Assembly: GCF_900169785.1 (NCBI RefSeq)
Contig: NZ_FWER01000005.1
Location: 90,984-154,983 of the forward strand
Reading direction: 5' to 3'
DNA: 64,000 bases
Source: Rhizobium sullae
GTDB taxonomy: Bacteria > Pseudomonadota > Alphaproteobacteria > Rhizobiales > Rhizobiaceae
Each line of letters starts with the position of its first letter. Position 1 is the first letter of the stretch. The translations under genes and the position numbers were made by a program. Positions 52,641 through 61,679 of the stretch are shown one piece after another. The notes beneath the pieces were generated by a model. The model saw only the letters and a list, made by a program, of their open reading frames with translations. It was not told the origin of the DNA and did no database searches.

Positions 52641-53377
52641 TGTCGATACCTTCGGCCATCGTCACGGGCGCCGGATCCGGCATCGGCCGCGCAATCGCCG
52701 TCCGGCTGTCGGAAGACGGTTACGCCATCATCGTCAACGACCTCCACCCCGACCGTGCGCAGGCGGTTGCCGACGAGATCGCGGCAGCCGGCGGCAAGGC
52801 CGTGGCGGTTGCCGGCGACGTTTCTTCCGAGACGGATACGGCGAACGTCTACGAGGTCGCAGTCTCGGCCTTCGGCCACCCCCGGCTGCTCGTCAACTGT
52901 GCCGGCATCGTCCACCAGGCGCTGTTCGAGAACCTCGAGGTTGCGGATTTCGACCGGATGTTTGCAATCCATGTTCGCGGCACTTTTCTCATGACGAAGC
53001 TTGCTCTGCCGCCGATGCTCGTTGCCGGGGATGGCATCATCGTCAACGTCGCTTCGCAGCTCGGCCAGATCGGCGGCATCGAACTCGTCCATTATGCCGG
53101 GGCAAAGGCGGCGATCATCGGCATGACGAAATCGCTCGCGCGCGAGGTCTCGAACCGCGGCGTGCGCGTCAATGCCGTAGCTCCCGGGCCGATCAATACG
53201 CCGCTGGTGCGCGAACTCTCGGAGGAGTGGCGGGTCCGCAAGGCCGCCGAACTGCCGCTCGGCCGCTTCGGTGAGCCCGAAGAGGTCGCCGCCACCGTTT
53301 CGTTTCTCGCATCTCCCGCCGCCAGCCTGTTCGTCGGCCAAACGCTCGGCCCGAACTCCGGCGACGTCATGCTCTAG
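52637..53377 (+). CDS. Short-chain dehydrogenase/reductase 1
   Basis: 246-residue classical SDR: AIVTGAGSGIGRAIAVRLSEDGY (cofactor site), LLVNCAGIVHQALFENLEVADFDRMFAIHVRGTFLMTKLALPPM, IIVNVASQLGQIGGIELVHYAGAKAAIIGMTKSLA (Tyr-x-x-x-Lys present) and VRVNAVAPGPINTP. NVASQLGQ supplies the catalytic Ser. Substrate unknown; position in the operon suggests oxidation of a hydroxyl intermediate derived from the imported compound. Overlaps the upstream permease by four bases. Confidence 0.86.
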   Translation: MMSIPSAIVTGAGSGIGRAIAVRLSEDGYAIIVNDLHPDRAQAVADEIAAAGGKAVAVAGDVSSETDTANVYEVAVSAFGHPRLLVNCAGIVHQALFENLEVADFDRMFAIHVRGTFLMTKLALPPMLVAGDGIIVNVASQLGQIGGIELVHYAGAKAAIIGMTKSLAREVSNRGVRVNAVAPGPINTPLVRELSEEWRVRKAAELPLGRFGEPEEVAATVSFLASPAASLFVGQTLGPNSGDVML

Positions 53378-53390
53378 TCAGGAAAACAAA

Positions 53391-54164
53391 ATGACCACGA
53401 TCTCCTCGACACCCCGCATCGTGCTGATCACCGGCGCCGGCATCGGCATCGGCAAGGCGGCCGCCAAGGCATTCGCCGCGCTTGGCGACCACGTGATCGT
53501 CACGGATGTCCTGAAGGTCGAGGGGCGCGCGGCCGTGGCGGAGATCGAGGATGCAGGCGGCTCGGCCGAATTCATCGAGCTCGACGTCCGGTCGACGTCC
53601 GCCGTCGATGCCCTGGTCGCCGACGTGGAGAAGCGTTTTGGCCGCCTCGACGTGATCATCGCCAATGCCGGCATCGCCCACAAAGCACCGCTCGATGTCC
53701 TCGACGACGACAAATGGGAGCTGACCTTGGACATCGACCTCAAGGGCGTTTTCCGAGTGGTCCGTGCCGCCGCACCAGGCATGAAGGCACGTAAATCCGG
53801 CGCCGTGGTGGCGCTTTCCTCGATTATGGGTGTCGCCTACGGCTGGGACGAACACGTGCATTATTCCGCCGCCAAGGCCGGCGTCGTCGGCCTCGTGCGC
53901 GGCCTGGCGGTCGAACTTGCTCGCGACGGCATCCGCGTCAACGGCATGGCGCCCGGCTACATCCGCACGGCGCAGCTTCTGTCGGAAGAAAACTCGCTCG
54001 GACCGAAGGGCGCGGAAGCGGCAAGCGCCTTCATCCCGATGGGGCGGCTCGGCGAACCGGAGGACATCGCCGACGTGATCGTCTTCCTGGCATCAAACAG
54101 CGCAAGATACATGACCGGCCAGACGCTGGTCGTGGATGGAGGGCTCCTCGTGGGCCGATACTGA
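53391..54164 (+). CDS. Short-chain dehydrogenase/reductase 2
   Basis: 257-residue classical SDR: IVLITGAGIGIGKAAAKAFAALGDHVIVTDV, LDVIIANAGIAHKAPLDVLDDDKWELTLDIDLKGVFRVVRAAAPGM, VVALSSIMGVAYGWDEHVHYSAAKAGVVGLVRGLAVELA and IRVNGMAPGYIRT. The Asp at the end of strand 2 (VTDV) favours NAD. It shares only general SDR similarity with its neighbour, so it probably catalyses a different step. The ATG follows AGGAAAAC. Confidence 0.86.
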   Translation: MTTISSTPRIVLITGAGIGIGKAAAKAFAALGDHVIVTDVLKVEGRAAVAEIEDAGGSAEFIELDVRSTSAVDALVADVEKRFGRLDVIIANAGIAHKAPLDVLDDDKWELTLDIDLKGVFRVVRAAAPGMKARKSGAVVALSSIMGVAYGWDEHVHYSAAKAGVVGLVRGLAVELARDGIRVNGMAPGYIRTAQLLSEENSLGPKGAEAASAFIPMGRLGEPEDIADVIVFLASNSARYMTGQTLVVDGGLLVGRY

Positions 54165-54172
54165 CGGCGGGC

Positions 54173-54199
54173 GCGTCAGGACCGATCCCGTCCTGACGC
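54173..54199. other. Intercistronic hairpin before the binding-protein gene
   Basis: GCGTCAGGAC-N7-GTCCTGACGC, perfect 10-bp arms, about 70 bases before the binding-protein gene. No T tract follows. It may protect or partly terminate the transcript so that the binding protein is made at a different level from its neighbours. Confidence 0.6.
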
Positions 54200-54267
54200 C
54201 GAGGCCGGACGAGAACGATGGGTGGTCATGAAGACCATCCCGGGAACAAAAAAACCGGAGAACGACA

Positions 54268-55503
54268 ATGACAATTTCGATGGACATGAATCGACGCTCA
54301 CTGCTGAAGCGATCCGCAGGCGCGATGGCGCTTGCCATCGGCGGCGGCACGCACTTCCTCTCTTCGCGGGCAGCCTATGCGCAGGCCGCCAGCCTCGCCG
54401 GCGAGCAGCTGCGCACGATCGGCCTTTCGGTCACCGTGCAGGAACGCATCCTGGCCGACTTCAAGGCGGCAAGCGGCGTCGGCACGACGTCCGGCACGGC
54501 GGCGACCTTCTCGGACGCGCAGACCCGCATCCTCTCCGGTTCGAAGGACTATGACGTCTGGGAAACGATCGGCGAACGTCTTCCTTCCGTCGTCATGACC
54601 GACAACGCAGACCCAATTGAAACCTCGGGCCTGAAGAGCTGGTCGAATATCCGGGAGATCTTCACCAAACCGGATCCGAAGTTCGATGCCGAGGCGCAGA
54701 TCGTCGGCCAGATCTGGACGGACGAGACGCAGACGGCGCTCTGGATGGTGCCTTCGGTCTTCAACTTCGACTCGGTCGGTTATAATCCGGAGGTACTCTC
54801 CGACGAGGAAGCCAACAGCTGGACGGCGATCTTCGACAGCAAGTACAAGGGCAAATCCGGCCTCAACACTGACCCGCTGACGGCCTTCGGCCAGGCGGTC
54901 ATGGCGATGAACACGCTTGGTCTCTCCAATGTCAAGAACCCCGGAAATCCGACCGCCGCGGAAATCGACGAAGCCGCGAAGTTCCTGATCTCGAAAAAGA
55001 AGGAAGGCCAGTTCCGTGCGCTCTGGGGCGATTTCGGCGAACTCGTCAACTTCCTGGCATCCGGCGAAATCGTCGTCTGCGACGCTTGGCAGCCGGCGGT
55101 CATGGCCGTCAAGGCGCAGGGAAAGCCTTGCAAATATGCCATTCCGAAGGAAGGCTATCGCGCCTGGTCCATTGGCAACACCATGCTGAAGGGCACGCCG
55201 AACAAGGAAGCCGTTGTCGCCTATGCGGATTACTGGCTGTCGGGCGAACCAGGCATCACGGTGTCCGAGCAGGGCTATTATTCGCCGACCACCAACATCA
55301 AGGAGAAGATGGCACCGGAGAAATATGCCTTCTGGTACGAAGGCAAGCCGTGGGTCGGTGCGGCTGAGCGCGGCATCAAGGAGGGCGATCTGCGCGACGG
55401 CGGTTCGCTCGAGACCCGCGCGGCAAACGTCGCCTACTGGCACCAGTGGCCGGACGAATACGATCACCTCATCCAGAAGTGGGACGAATTCCTCAGCGCT
55501 TGA
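54268..55503 (+). CDS. Polyamine-type ABC transporter substrate-binding protein (Tat signal)
   Basis: 411-residue PotD-like protein with a twin-arginine signal (MNRRSLLKRSAGAMALAIGGGTHFLSSRAAYAQA). The body has FSDAQTRILSGSKDYDVWETIGERL, WMVPSVFNFDSVGYNPEV, LWGDFGELVNFLASGEIVVCDAWQPAVMAVKAQG, PKEGYRAWSIGNTML, EQGYYSPTTN and KYAFWYEGKPWVG. GGAG precedes the ATG. It binds a nitrogenous solute outside the cytoplasm for the two permeases. A paralogue without any signal peptide lies five genes downstream in the same operon. Confidence 0.87.
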   Translation: MTISMDMNRRSLLKRSAGAMALAIGGGTHFLSSRAAYAQAASLAGEQLRTIGLSVTVQERILADFKAASGVGTTSGTAATFSDAQTRILSGSKDYDVWETIGERLPSVVMTDNADPIETSGLKSWSNIREIFTKPDPKFDAEAQIVGQIWTDETQTALWMVPSVFNFDSVGYNPEVLSDEEANSWTAIFDSKYKGKSGLNTDPLTAFGQAVMAMNTLGLSNVKNPGNPTAAEIDEAAKFLISKKKEGQFRALWGDFGELVNFLASGEIVVCDAWQPAVMAVKAQGKPCKYAIPKEGYRAWSIGNTMLKGTPNKEAVVAYADYWLSGEPGITVSEQGYYSPTTNIKEKMAPEKYAFWYEGKPWVGAAERGIKEGDLRDGGSLETRAANVAYWHQWPDEYDHLIQKWDEFLSA

Positions 55504-55601
55504 TGTGTTACTCCCAGCGCCCGGGCATCCCACGCGAGATGCGGTGAGGGCGCCACCTGGCAGGCGGCTCCGGTCGCCTGTCCTTCCACCCGCAACCCGG
55601 A

Positions 55602-56720
55602 ATGATCGACATGATACATGACCTCGAACTCTACCAGATCGGCAAGGTCTACGATAACGGAACGCCGGCCGTGATCGATTTCAACCTCACCGTCGACAAG
55701 GGCGAGTTCATCGCGTTCCTCGGCCCGTCCGGCTGCGGCAAGACGACGACGCTGCGGATGATCGCCGGCTTAGAAAGCATCTCCTCCGGCAATCTGATGG
55801 TCAGGGGCGAGCGGATCAACGATATCGGCCCGGCTCAGCGGCCGACCTCGATGATCTTCCAAAATTATGCGCTCTTCCCGCATATGACTGTGCGCAACAA
55901 TATCGGTTACGGCCTCGACGTGAAGCGCATCGAGAAGGCCCAGCGCAATGCGAAGGTCGACCGCATCGTCGCCAAACTCGGTCTCGAGGACGTCGCCGAC
56001 AAGCGATGCGACAAGCTTTCCGGCGGCCAGCGCCAGCGCATCGCGCTTGCGCGCGGCCTGGTAGTCGAGCCTGATATCCTGCTGCTCGATGAGCCGCTTG
56101 GCGCCCTGGACGCCAACCTGCGCAAGACGATCCAAAGCGAATTGAAACTGCTGCAACGCGAGCTCGGCGTGACGTTCGTTTTCGTTACGCACGCCCAATC
56201 CGAGGCGCTGGCGCTTTCCGACCGGATCGTCGTGATGAACCAAGGCCGGATCGAACAGATCAGCCCACCGCATCAGCTTTATACGCGGCCGAACACGCCT
56301 TTTGTCGCGCAGTTCATCGGCCGCAACACGATCTTCAAGGGTGCGGTCAAGGGCCACGAAAAGGGACATGTCATGGTCGACACGCCGCTTGGCCTTCTCG
56401 CCGGCGATGCCAATGGCGCGGTCGCAGACGGAGATGCGGTGAGCGTCGTGATCCCTGCCGAAGCCGTCGAGGTGCATGCGCTCGACAAGGGCGGCCGCGA
56501 CGCGATCGTTGAGGCCTCCAGCGGCAATATCATCGATGCCAGGATCCGCCGCTTCGAGGTCGTCGGGCATATTTCGCATCTTTCGGTCGTCCTGCCGGAT
56601 GGACGTATGCTGGCGCTCGAAGCCCATGTCGACAAGTATCCACCCGGCGCGTTTCCGGTCGATGCGCCGGTCACGCTCGCCTTCAAGCCCGAAAATGCCA
56701 CCGTCATTCCCGCCCACTGA
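55602..56720 (+). CDS. ABC transporter ATP-binding protein 2
   Basis: 372-residue ATPase of the same class as the operon's first gene: [75 protein letters not shown] and the intact H-loop [12 protein letters not shown], plus a TOBE region. Two ATPases flanking one permease pair suggest a heterodimeric ATPase, the first with an altered H-loop and this one canonical. The fourth codon is an alternative ATG. Confidence 0.88.
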   Translation: MIDMIHDLELYQIGKVYDNGTPAVIDFNLTVDKGEFIAFLGPSGCGKTTTLRMIAGLESISSGNLMVRGERINDIGPAQRPTSMIFQNYALFPHMTVRNNIGYGLDVKRIEKAQRNAKVDRIVAKLGLEDVADKRCDKLSGGQRQRIALARGLVVEPDILLLDEPLGALDANLRKTIQSELKLLQRELGVTFVFVTHAQSEALALSDRIVVMNQGRIEQISPPHQLYTRPNTPFVAQFIGRNTIFKGAVKGHEKGHVMVDTPLGLLAGDANGAVADGDAVSVVIPAEAVEVHALDKGGRDAIVEASSGNIIDARIRRFEVVGHISHLSVVLPDGRMLALEAHVDKYPPGAFPVDAPVTLAFKPENATVIPAH

Positions 56721-56773
56721 AAAGCCGGCCGATCAAAGCCGGACCAACGAGAACATCACAAGGAGACCCCGCA

Positions 56774-57655
56774 ATGGCAAAAGAAATCTTCTGCAGCTTC
56801 GGCATCGACGTGGACGCCGTTGCCGGCTGGCTCGGCTCGTATGGCGGCGAAGATTCGCCGGACGATATCTCGCGGGGCCTGTTTTCCGGCGAAGTCGGCA
56901 GCCCACGGCTGTTGAAGCTGTTCGAGCGCTTCGGCATCAAGACCACCTGGTTCATCCCCGGCCACTCGATCGAGACGTTCCCGGAGCAGATGCAGGCCGT
57001 CGCCGATGCCGGCCACGAGATCGGCATCCATGGTTACACTCATGAAAACCCGATCGCCATGACGCGCGAGCAGGAGACGGAGGTGCTCGACAAGTGCATC
57101 GAGCTCGTCGCCAAGCTTTCCGGCAAGCGACCGACCGGCTATGTGGCGCCCTGGTGGGAATTCTCCAACGTCACCAACGAACTGCTGCTCGAGCGTGGCA
57201 TCAAGTACGACCATTCGCTCATGCATAACGACTTCACGCCGTACTATGTCCGCGTCGGCGACAGCTGGACCAAGATCGACTATTCGAAGAAGCCGTCGGA
57301 CTGGATGGTGCCGCTGAAGCGCGGTCACGAGACAGACCTGATCGAGATCCCGGCATCCTGGTATCTCGACGACCTGCCGCCGATGATGTTCATCAAGAAG
57401 GCACCCAACAGCCACGGCTTTGTCAACCCGCACGACATCGAGCAGATGTGGCGCGACCAGTTCGACTGGGTCTATCGCGAAATGGATTACGCCGTCTTCC
57501 CGATCACGATCCACCCTGATGTCGCCGGTCGGCCGCAGGTTCTGATGATGCTGGAGCGTCTTTACGCCCATATGATCAAGCATCCCGGCGTCAAGTTCGT
57601 GACGATGAACGAGATCGCCGACGACTTCGCCAACCGCTTCCCGCGCAAGAAGTAA
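56774..57655 (+). CDS. Polysaccharide-deacetylase-fold hydrolase (cyclic-imide-hydrolase/PuuE-like)
   Basis: 293-residue NodB-homology (CE4) protein without a signal peptide, so cytoplasmic: [17 protein letters not shown] (Asp12/Asp14), [47 protein letters not shown] (His86, His90 of the metal site), [39 protein letters not shown] and [23 protein letters not shown]. Cytoplasmic relatives include allantoinase PuuE and the Pseudomonas cyclic imide hydrolase, which is recalled as also 293 residues long. Ring-opening of a cyclic imide or ureide is therefore more likely than sugar deacetylation. Confidence 0.82.
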   Translation: MAKEIFCSFGIDVDAVAGWLGSYGGEDSPDDISRGLFSGEVGSPRLLKLFERFGIKTTWFIPGHSIETFPEQMQAVADAGHEIGIHGYTHENPIAMTREQETEVLDKCIELVAKLSGKRPTGYVAPWWEFSNVTNELLLERGIKYDHSLMHNDFTPYYVRVGDSWTKIDYSKKPSDWMVPLKRGHETDLIEIPASWYLDDLPPMMFIKKAPNSHGFVNPHDIEQMWRDQFDWVYREMDYAVFPITIHPDVAGRPQVLMMLERLYAHMIKHPGVKFVTMNEIADDFANRFPRKK

Positions 57656-57667
57656 GAGGCAAAGCCG

Positions 57668-58000
57668 ATGTGTTCGCTCTGCGGCATTCTGGGTGGCAAC
57701 GAGCACTGGGCCGACGCGGTCGCGCGGCCCGGGGTCTATACCCGCTCCGGCGAGCGGATCGACCGCCGGCGCGAGCGCGCCCGCCGTGTTGCGATCGCCA
57801 ACCGCATTCTCGACGCCTTCGGTCTCTCCATCTCCGACTGGCAGGGATCCTCCTTCCTGCTGTCGACCCGGACCGGAAAGACCGAGATCATCGAAGATCT
57901 CGGACATCTGTGGCCGGCGGCCGAGCGGCTTGCGGGCCGGCCGCTCGATCCGCTGGCCGAGCCGCTTGTCGACGGGCTGGAGGCGAACCGCCATGGCTGA
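57668..58000 (+). CDS. Small conserved protein with N-terminal MCxxC motif
   Basis: 110 residues starting MCSLCGILGGNEHWADAVARPG, then a basic region RIDRRRERARRVAIANRILDAFGLSISDWQGSSFLLSTRTGKTEIIEDLGHLWPAAERLAGRPLDPL. It is not part of a named family known to the annotator, but the form resembles small proteins that accompany CobW-type genes. The Cys pair and His13 could bind a metal. It overlaps the CobW gene by eight bases, so the two are tightly coupled. It may be the client or partner of that GTPase; function unknown. Confidence 0.7.
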   Translation: MCSLCGILGGNEHWADAVARPGVYTRSGERIDRRRERARRVAIANRILDAFGLSISDWQGSSFLLSTRTGKTEIIEDLGHLWPAAERLAGRPLDPLAEPLVDGLEANRHG

Positions 58001-59033
58001 TGCGTTTCCGGCCTTCACGCCCGTGACGTTGCTGACCGGTTTTCTCGGGTCCGGCAAGACGACACTGCTGCGCCGTCTGCTGACCGATCCGGCGCTCTCG
58101 AACGCCGCTGTGCTGATCAATGAATTCGGCGAGGTCGGGCTCGATCATCACCTGCTCGAGCGCATCGACGACAACATGGTGCTTTTACAATCCGGTTGCC
58201 TTTGCTGCACGGTGCGGGGCGAACTGGCCGATGCGATCCGCGATCTCCATTCGAAGCGCGAGCGCGGCATCGTCGCGCCCTTCGACAGGATCGTCATCGA
58301 GAGCACCGGGCTTGCCGATCCTTTCCCAGTTCTTTCCACGTTGAAGGCCGATCCGGTTCTGCGGCATCATTTCCGGTCCTCGGGCGTGATTGCCACCGTC
58401 GATACCGTCAATGCGGGGAGGCAGCTTGCCGCCTATCGCGAACCGATGCGGCAGGTGGCGGTGGCCGACCTTTTGGTGCTGACCAAGGCCGATATCGCCG
58501 AGGCTGGCCAGGTCGCGCGGGTTACGGCGATGATCCGGCAGATCAATCCGGACGCGCCGATTGTCCTGGCGTCGGACGATGTCATCAATCTGCTGGAGGA
58601 CATGACAACCGGCCGCGCCGAGGCGATGCAGTCACCGGGCGGCTTCTATTGCGACGACCCGGGGCCGGCTCTTGCCGGCGAACATTCCGGCGGCATCCGG
58701 TCCTTCGTGCTGGTGAGCGAAGGCACGGTCGACTGGACCGCTTTCGGGATCTGGCTGACCATGCTCCTCAATCGGCACGGCGACCGTATCCTTCGGGTCA
58801 AGGGTATTCTCAACATCGAGGGCGAAGACTTTCCCGTGGCGATCCACGGCGTGCAGCATCTGGTCCATACGCCCGTTCATATGCAATCCTGGCCCGGCGG
58901 GGACAGGCGTTCCCGCATCGTCTTCATCGTCGACGGCATCGCGCCCGCGGCGATCGAGCGATCGTTTGACGCCTTCAATGGGCTCGGCGTGGCTCAAGTC
59001 GCGCCGCGGCGGATCGAGGAACTGCAGCCATGA
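57993..59033 (+). CDS. CobW/COG0523-family GTP-binding metal chaperone
   Basis: 346-residue G3E GTPase: Walker A TGFLGSGKTTLLRRLL (15-30), INEFGEVGLDHHLLE, the metal-binding CLCC (69-72, LQSGCLCCTVRGEL), IESTGLADPFPVLSTL and the base-specificity motif LTKADIAEAGQ. The C-terminal CobW domain includes ILRVKGILNIEGEDFPVAIHGVQHLVHTP. Such GTPases load metal into a target enzyme. Candidate clients in this operon are the CE4 hydrolase and the cyclase-family hydrolase, both metal-dependent. GGAGG precedes the ATG. Confidence 0.88.
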   Translation: MADAFPAFTPVTLLTGFLGSGKTTLLRRLLTDPALSNAAVLINEFGEVGLDHHLLERIDDNMVLLQSGCLCCTVRGELADAIRDLHSKRERGIVAPFDRIVIESTGLADPFPVLSTLKADPVLRHHFRSSGVIATVDTVNAGRQLAAYREPMRQVAVADLLVLTKADIAEAGQVARVTAMIRQINPDAPIVLASDDVINLLEDMTTGRAEAMQSPGGFYCDDPGPALAGEHSGGIRSFVLVSEGTVDWTAFGIWLTMLLNRHGDRILRVKGILNIEGEDFPVAIHGVQHLVHTPVHMQSWPGGDRRSRIVFIVDGIAPAAIERSFDAFNGLGVAQVAPRRIEELQP

Positions 59034-60244
59034 GAAAAATGCCGACACCGAAGAGCTTTCCGACGCCCGCCCTTCATACAGAGGGCCGGATCAAGCTGCG
59101 CATCCTCGGCACGGCGATTTCGCTTCTCGAAGAACTTCGGCTCGGTGCCGAGCGCGATCTCGGCATGGATATCGAATTCGACAATCAGGACTTCATGACG
59201 GCCCAGCACAAGGCGGCGCTGGAGCCGATGACCTATGACATCTACGACCAATGCTTCCACAACCTCGACATCGTTTGGTACTGGCGCGCTGTGCAGCCGA
59301 TCGAGATCGAGCGGATCACGCTCTGGGACGAGATCACCGATCTGACGAAAACGGGCCGCATTGGACCAAATGCGCGGATCGGGCAGGGCGATGCGCCGGT
59401 GACCAAGCTTTTCGTGCAACCGAACCTGGCGCTTGCCGAAACGCCCTCGCAACGCATCTCGATGCTGCCGACGACGCATAATTTCGACAGCTTCGCCTAC
59501 CGGACGGATGCGGCAAATTCCAACCAGATGATCTCCTGGGCAGCACTGCTCGACCCGCGCTGGCATGGTCGCGCTGCCCTCGTCAACGAGCCGGCGATCG
59601 GCATCTTCGACGCAGCACTTGCCGCGCAGTCGGCTGGGCTGATGACCTTCGACAACCTCGGCAACATGAGCATCGAGGAGATCGACCGGCTGCTGGATAT
59701 TCTCGAAGAGCGCAAGAAGGCCGGCTTCTTCCGCGGCTTCTGGCGTTCGGCCGAGGACGCGGCGAACCTGATGACGAAGAGCGACACGCAGATCCAGTCG
59801 ATGTGGTCGCTCGGCATCAGCAAACTGAACCTGCGTGGCTTCCCCGTCGAACTCGCCAATCCCGCCGAGGGCTACCGCGCCTGGCATGGCGGGCTCTGCC
59901 TTTCGAAGCGGCTTTCCGGCCGGATGCTCGATGCGGCCTACGACTATCTCAACTGGTGGATCTCCGGCTGGCCCGGCGCGGTGGTGGCCCGGCAGGGCTA
60001 TTACATGTCGACGCCGGGACGCTCGCGGCCACACATGACGCCGGCCGAATGGGACTATTGGTACGAAGGTCTGCCGGCTGCGACGGACTTGCCGGGGCCT
60101 GACGGGCTCCTCCGCATCAAGGCAGGTGCGGTGCGTAGCGGTGGCTCCTACTGGCAGCGCGCCAACTCGATCGCCGTCTGGAACACGACCATGGATGAAC
60201 ACAATTACCTGGTGCGCCGCTGGGTGCAGTTCGTGGCGGCGTGA
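59030..60244 (+). CDS. Signal-less paralogue of the PotD-like binding protein
   Basis: 404 residues aligned in order with the operon's exported binding protein: YDIYDQ versus YDVWET, MLPTTHNFDSFAYRTD versus MVPSVFNFDSVGYNPE, NPAEGYRAWHGGLCL versus PKEGYRAWSIGNTM, RQGYYMSTPG versus EQGYYSPTTN, WDYWYEGLPA versus YAFWYEGKPW, and a common WxxF end. The N terminus MRKMPTPKSFPTPALHTEGRIKLRILGTAISLLEELRLGAERD has no hydrophobic signal of any kind, so the protein should stay in the cytoplasm. It overlaps the CobW start region by ATGA and precedes an amidase. It may be an enzyme or carrier derived from a binding protein; role unknown. Confidence 0.82.
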   Translation: MRKMPTPKSFPTPALHTEGRIKLRILGTAISLLEELRLGAERDLGMDIEFDNQDFMTAQHKAALEPMTYDIYDQCFHNLDIVWYWRAVQPIEIERITLWDEITDLTKTGRIGPNARIGQGDAPVTKLFVQPNLALAETPSQRISMLPTTHNFDSFAYRTDAANSNQMISWAALLDPRWHGRAALVNEPAIGIFDAALAAQSAGLMTFDNLGNMSIEEIDRLLDILEERKKAGFFRGFWRSAEDAANLMTKSDTQIQSMWSLGISKLNLRGFPVELANPAEGYRAWHGGLCLSKRLSGRMLDAAYDYLNWWISGWPGAVVARQGYYMSTPGRSRPHMTPAEWDYWYEGLPAATDLPGPDGLLRIKAGAVRSGGSYWQRANSIAVWNTTMDEHNYLVRRWVQFVAA

Positions 60245-60263
60245 GCAAAGTGGAAAAGATAGA

Positions 60264-61635
60264 ATGAAACTCTCTTACGGCGCTCGCTCGATCGCCCAGC
60301 TCTCCACCCTCATCCAGGGTGGCAGCGTCGATCCCGTCGCTGTGGCGGAACAGGTCTTCGACGCGATAGAAAGCCATGACGACAAGACGGTCTTCATCTC
60401 GCTGACGCGTGAGCGGGCGATGGCCGAGGCGCATGCTTCATCCAAGCGGCTGAAGGATGGCCGTTCTCTTGGCCGGCTCGAAGGCATTCCCGTTGCCTGG
60501 AAGGATCTTTTCGACGTTGCCGGCAGCGTCACGTCAGCAGGGTCCAGGCTGCTTCTTCGCGACGAGGCACCGGCTGCGGCCGATGCCGCCGTTGTCTCTG
60601 CGCTGGCTGCCGCCGGCATGGTGGCAGCGGGCCGGGTCAACATGAGCGAGTTCGCCTTTTCCGGCCTCGGGATCAATCCGCATTTCGGCACGCCGAAAAA
60701 CCCCCGCAGCACTGATGTCGCCCGCATCCCGGGCGGCTCGTCCTCCGGTTCGGGCGTGGCGGTGGCGGCCGGTCTCGTGCCAGTCTCGATCGGCTCCGAC
60801 ACAGGCGGCTCGGTGCGCATCCCGGCGGCGCTGAACGGTATCGTCGGCTACAAGGCGACGCGCGGGCGTTATCCGATGACGGGTGTATTTCCGCTTGCCG
60901 GCAGCCTGGATTCGCTCGGGCCGCTCTGCCGCTCGGTGCAGGATGCCGCATGGATCGACGCGGCAATGCGCGGGGCAACCGCACCGACGAGCAATCGTCA
61001 CCCGCTCGCCGGGCTGGAGGTGGTCATCCCCAGCAATGTCGTCTTCGACGATGCCGAGCCGGGCGTTGTCGCGGCCTTCGAAGCGGCGGTCGAGCGTATG
61101 TCCGCCGCCGGCGTCGCGTTCACGCGGCTGGAGATCCCGGCCTTCGCGGAAATTCTGCAACTGATGGCGAGCCACGGGGCCTTGGTGACGGCAGAGGCCT
61201 ACTGGCTGCATCGGTCGCGTATCACCGGACCGGACGCCGGGCTGATCGACCCGCGTGTAGTCTCGCGCACCAGTTTCGGCGAGAAGATCACCCTTTCGCA
61301 CTACCTCGACATTCTCTCTGCCCGCACGCGGCTGATCGAGGCGGTGGACCGGCTGGTCGGCGACCGCCTGATCGCCTTTCCGACCGTTGCGCATGTGGCG
61401 CCGCCTGTCGAGCCGCTGAAGACCGATGACCCTCTTCGTCACGACTAACCACAAGACACTGCGCAACACGCTGCTCGGCAATTTCCTCGATTGGTGCGGG
61501 GTGTCGATCCCCTGCGGCACGGGCGACGCCGGCATGCCGGTCGGCTTTCTGCTGTCTGGACTGGCGCACGCCGACGAGCGGCTGCTGTCGGTGGCGCTCT
61601 CGGCCGAACCGGTCGTTCGTGGCGAAACGATCTGA
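60264..61635 (+). pseudogene. Amidase-signature hydrolase with a C-terminal frameshift
   Basis: The first frame gives 394 residues of an amidase-signature enzyme with the Ser-Ser-Lys triad: Lys80 (PVAWKDLFDV), Ser159 (RIPGGSSSGSGVAVAAG) and Ser183 (GSDTGGSVRIPAALNG). It stops at 61448, but a second frame starting near 61426 continues the family C terminus (LFVTTNHKTLRNTLLGNFLDWCGVSIPCGTGDAGMPVGFLLSGLAHADERLLSVALS) to 61635. One base was apparently lost in CCTCTTCGTC near 61430. The full enzyme would have about 457 residues. It probably removed the amide made by ring opening. The break may be natural or a sequencing error. Confidence 0.85.
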
Positions 61636-61679
61636 AGTCGGCAGCTCCGGCGCTGCGAAGATGAACAAGGAGACTTGCA

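Noticed and set aside
54298..55533. Long minus-strand open frame of 411 codons
   Set aside because: It is the antisense shadow of the binding-protein gene, with Arg-, Asp- and Gly-rich composition and no family pattern.
56774..57655. Chitooligosaccharide deacetylase (NodB) or peptidoglycan deacetylase
   Set aside because: No signal peptide or membrane anchor, and the operon context is C-N bond hydrolysis.
56756..58120. Minus-strand open frame of 454 codons
   Set aside because: Antisense to the CE4, small MCxxC and CobW genes, which all have clear motifs on the plus strand.
58994..60202. Minus-strand open frame of 402 codons
   Set aside because: Antisense to the binding-protein paralogue; composition is that of a high-GC shadow frame.
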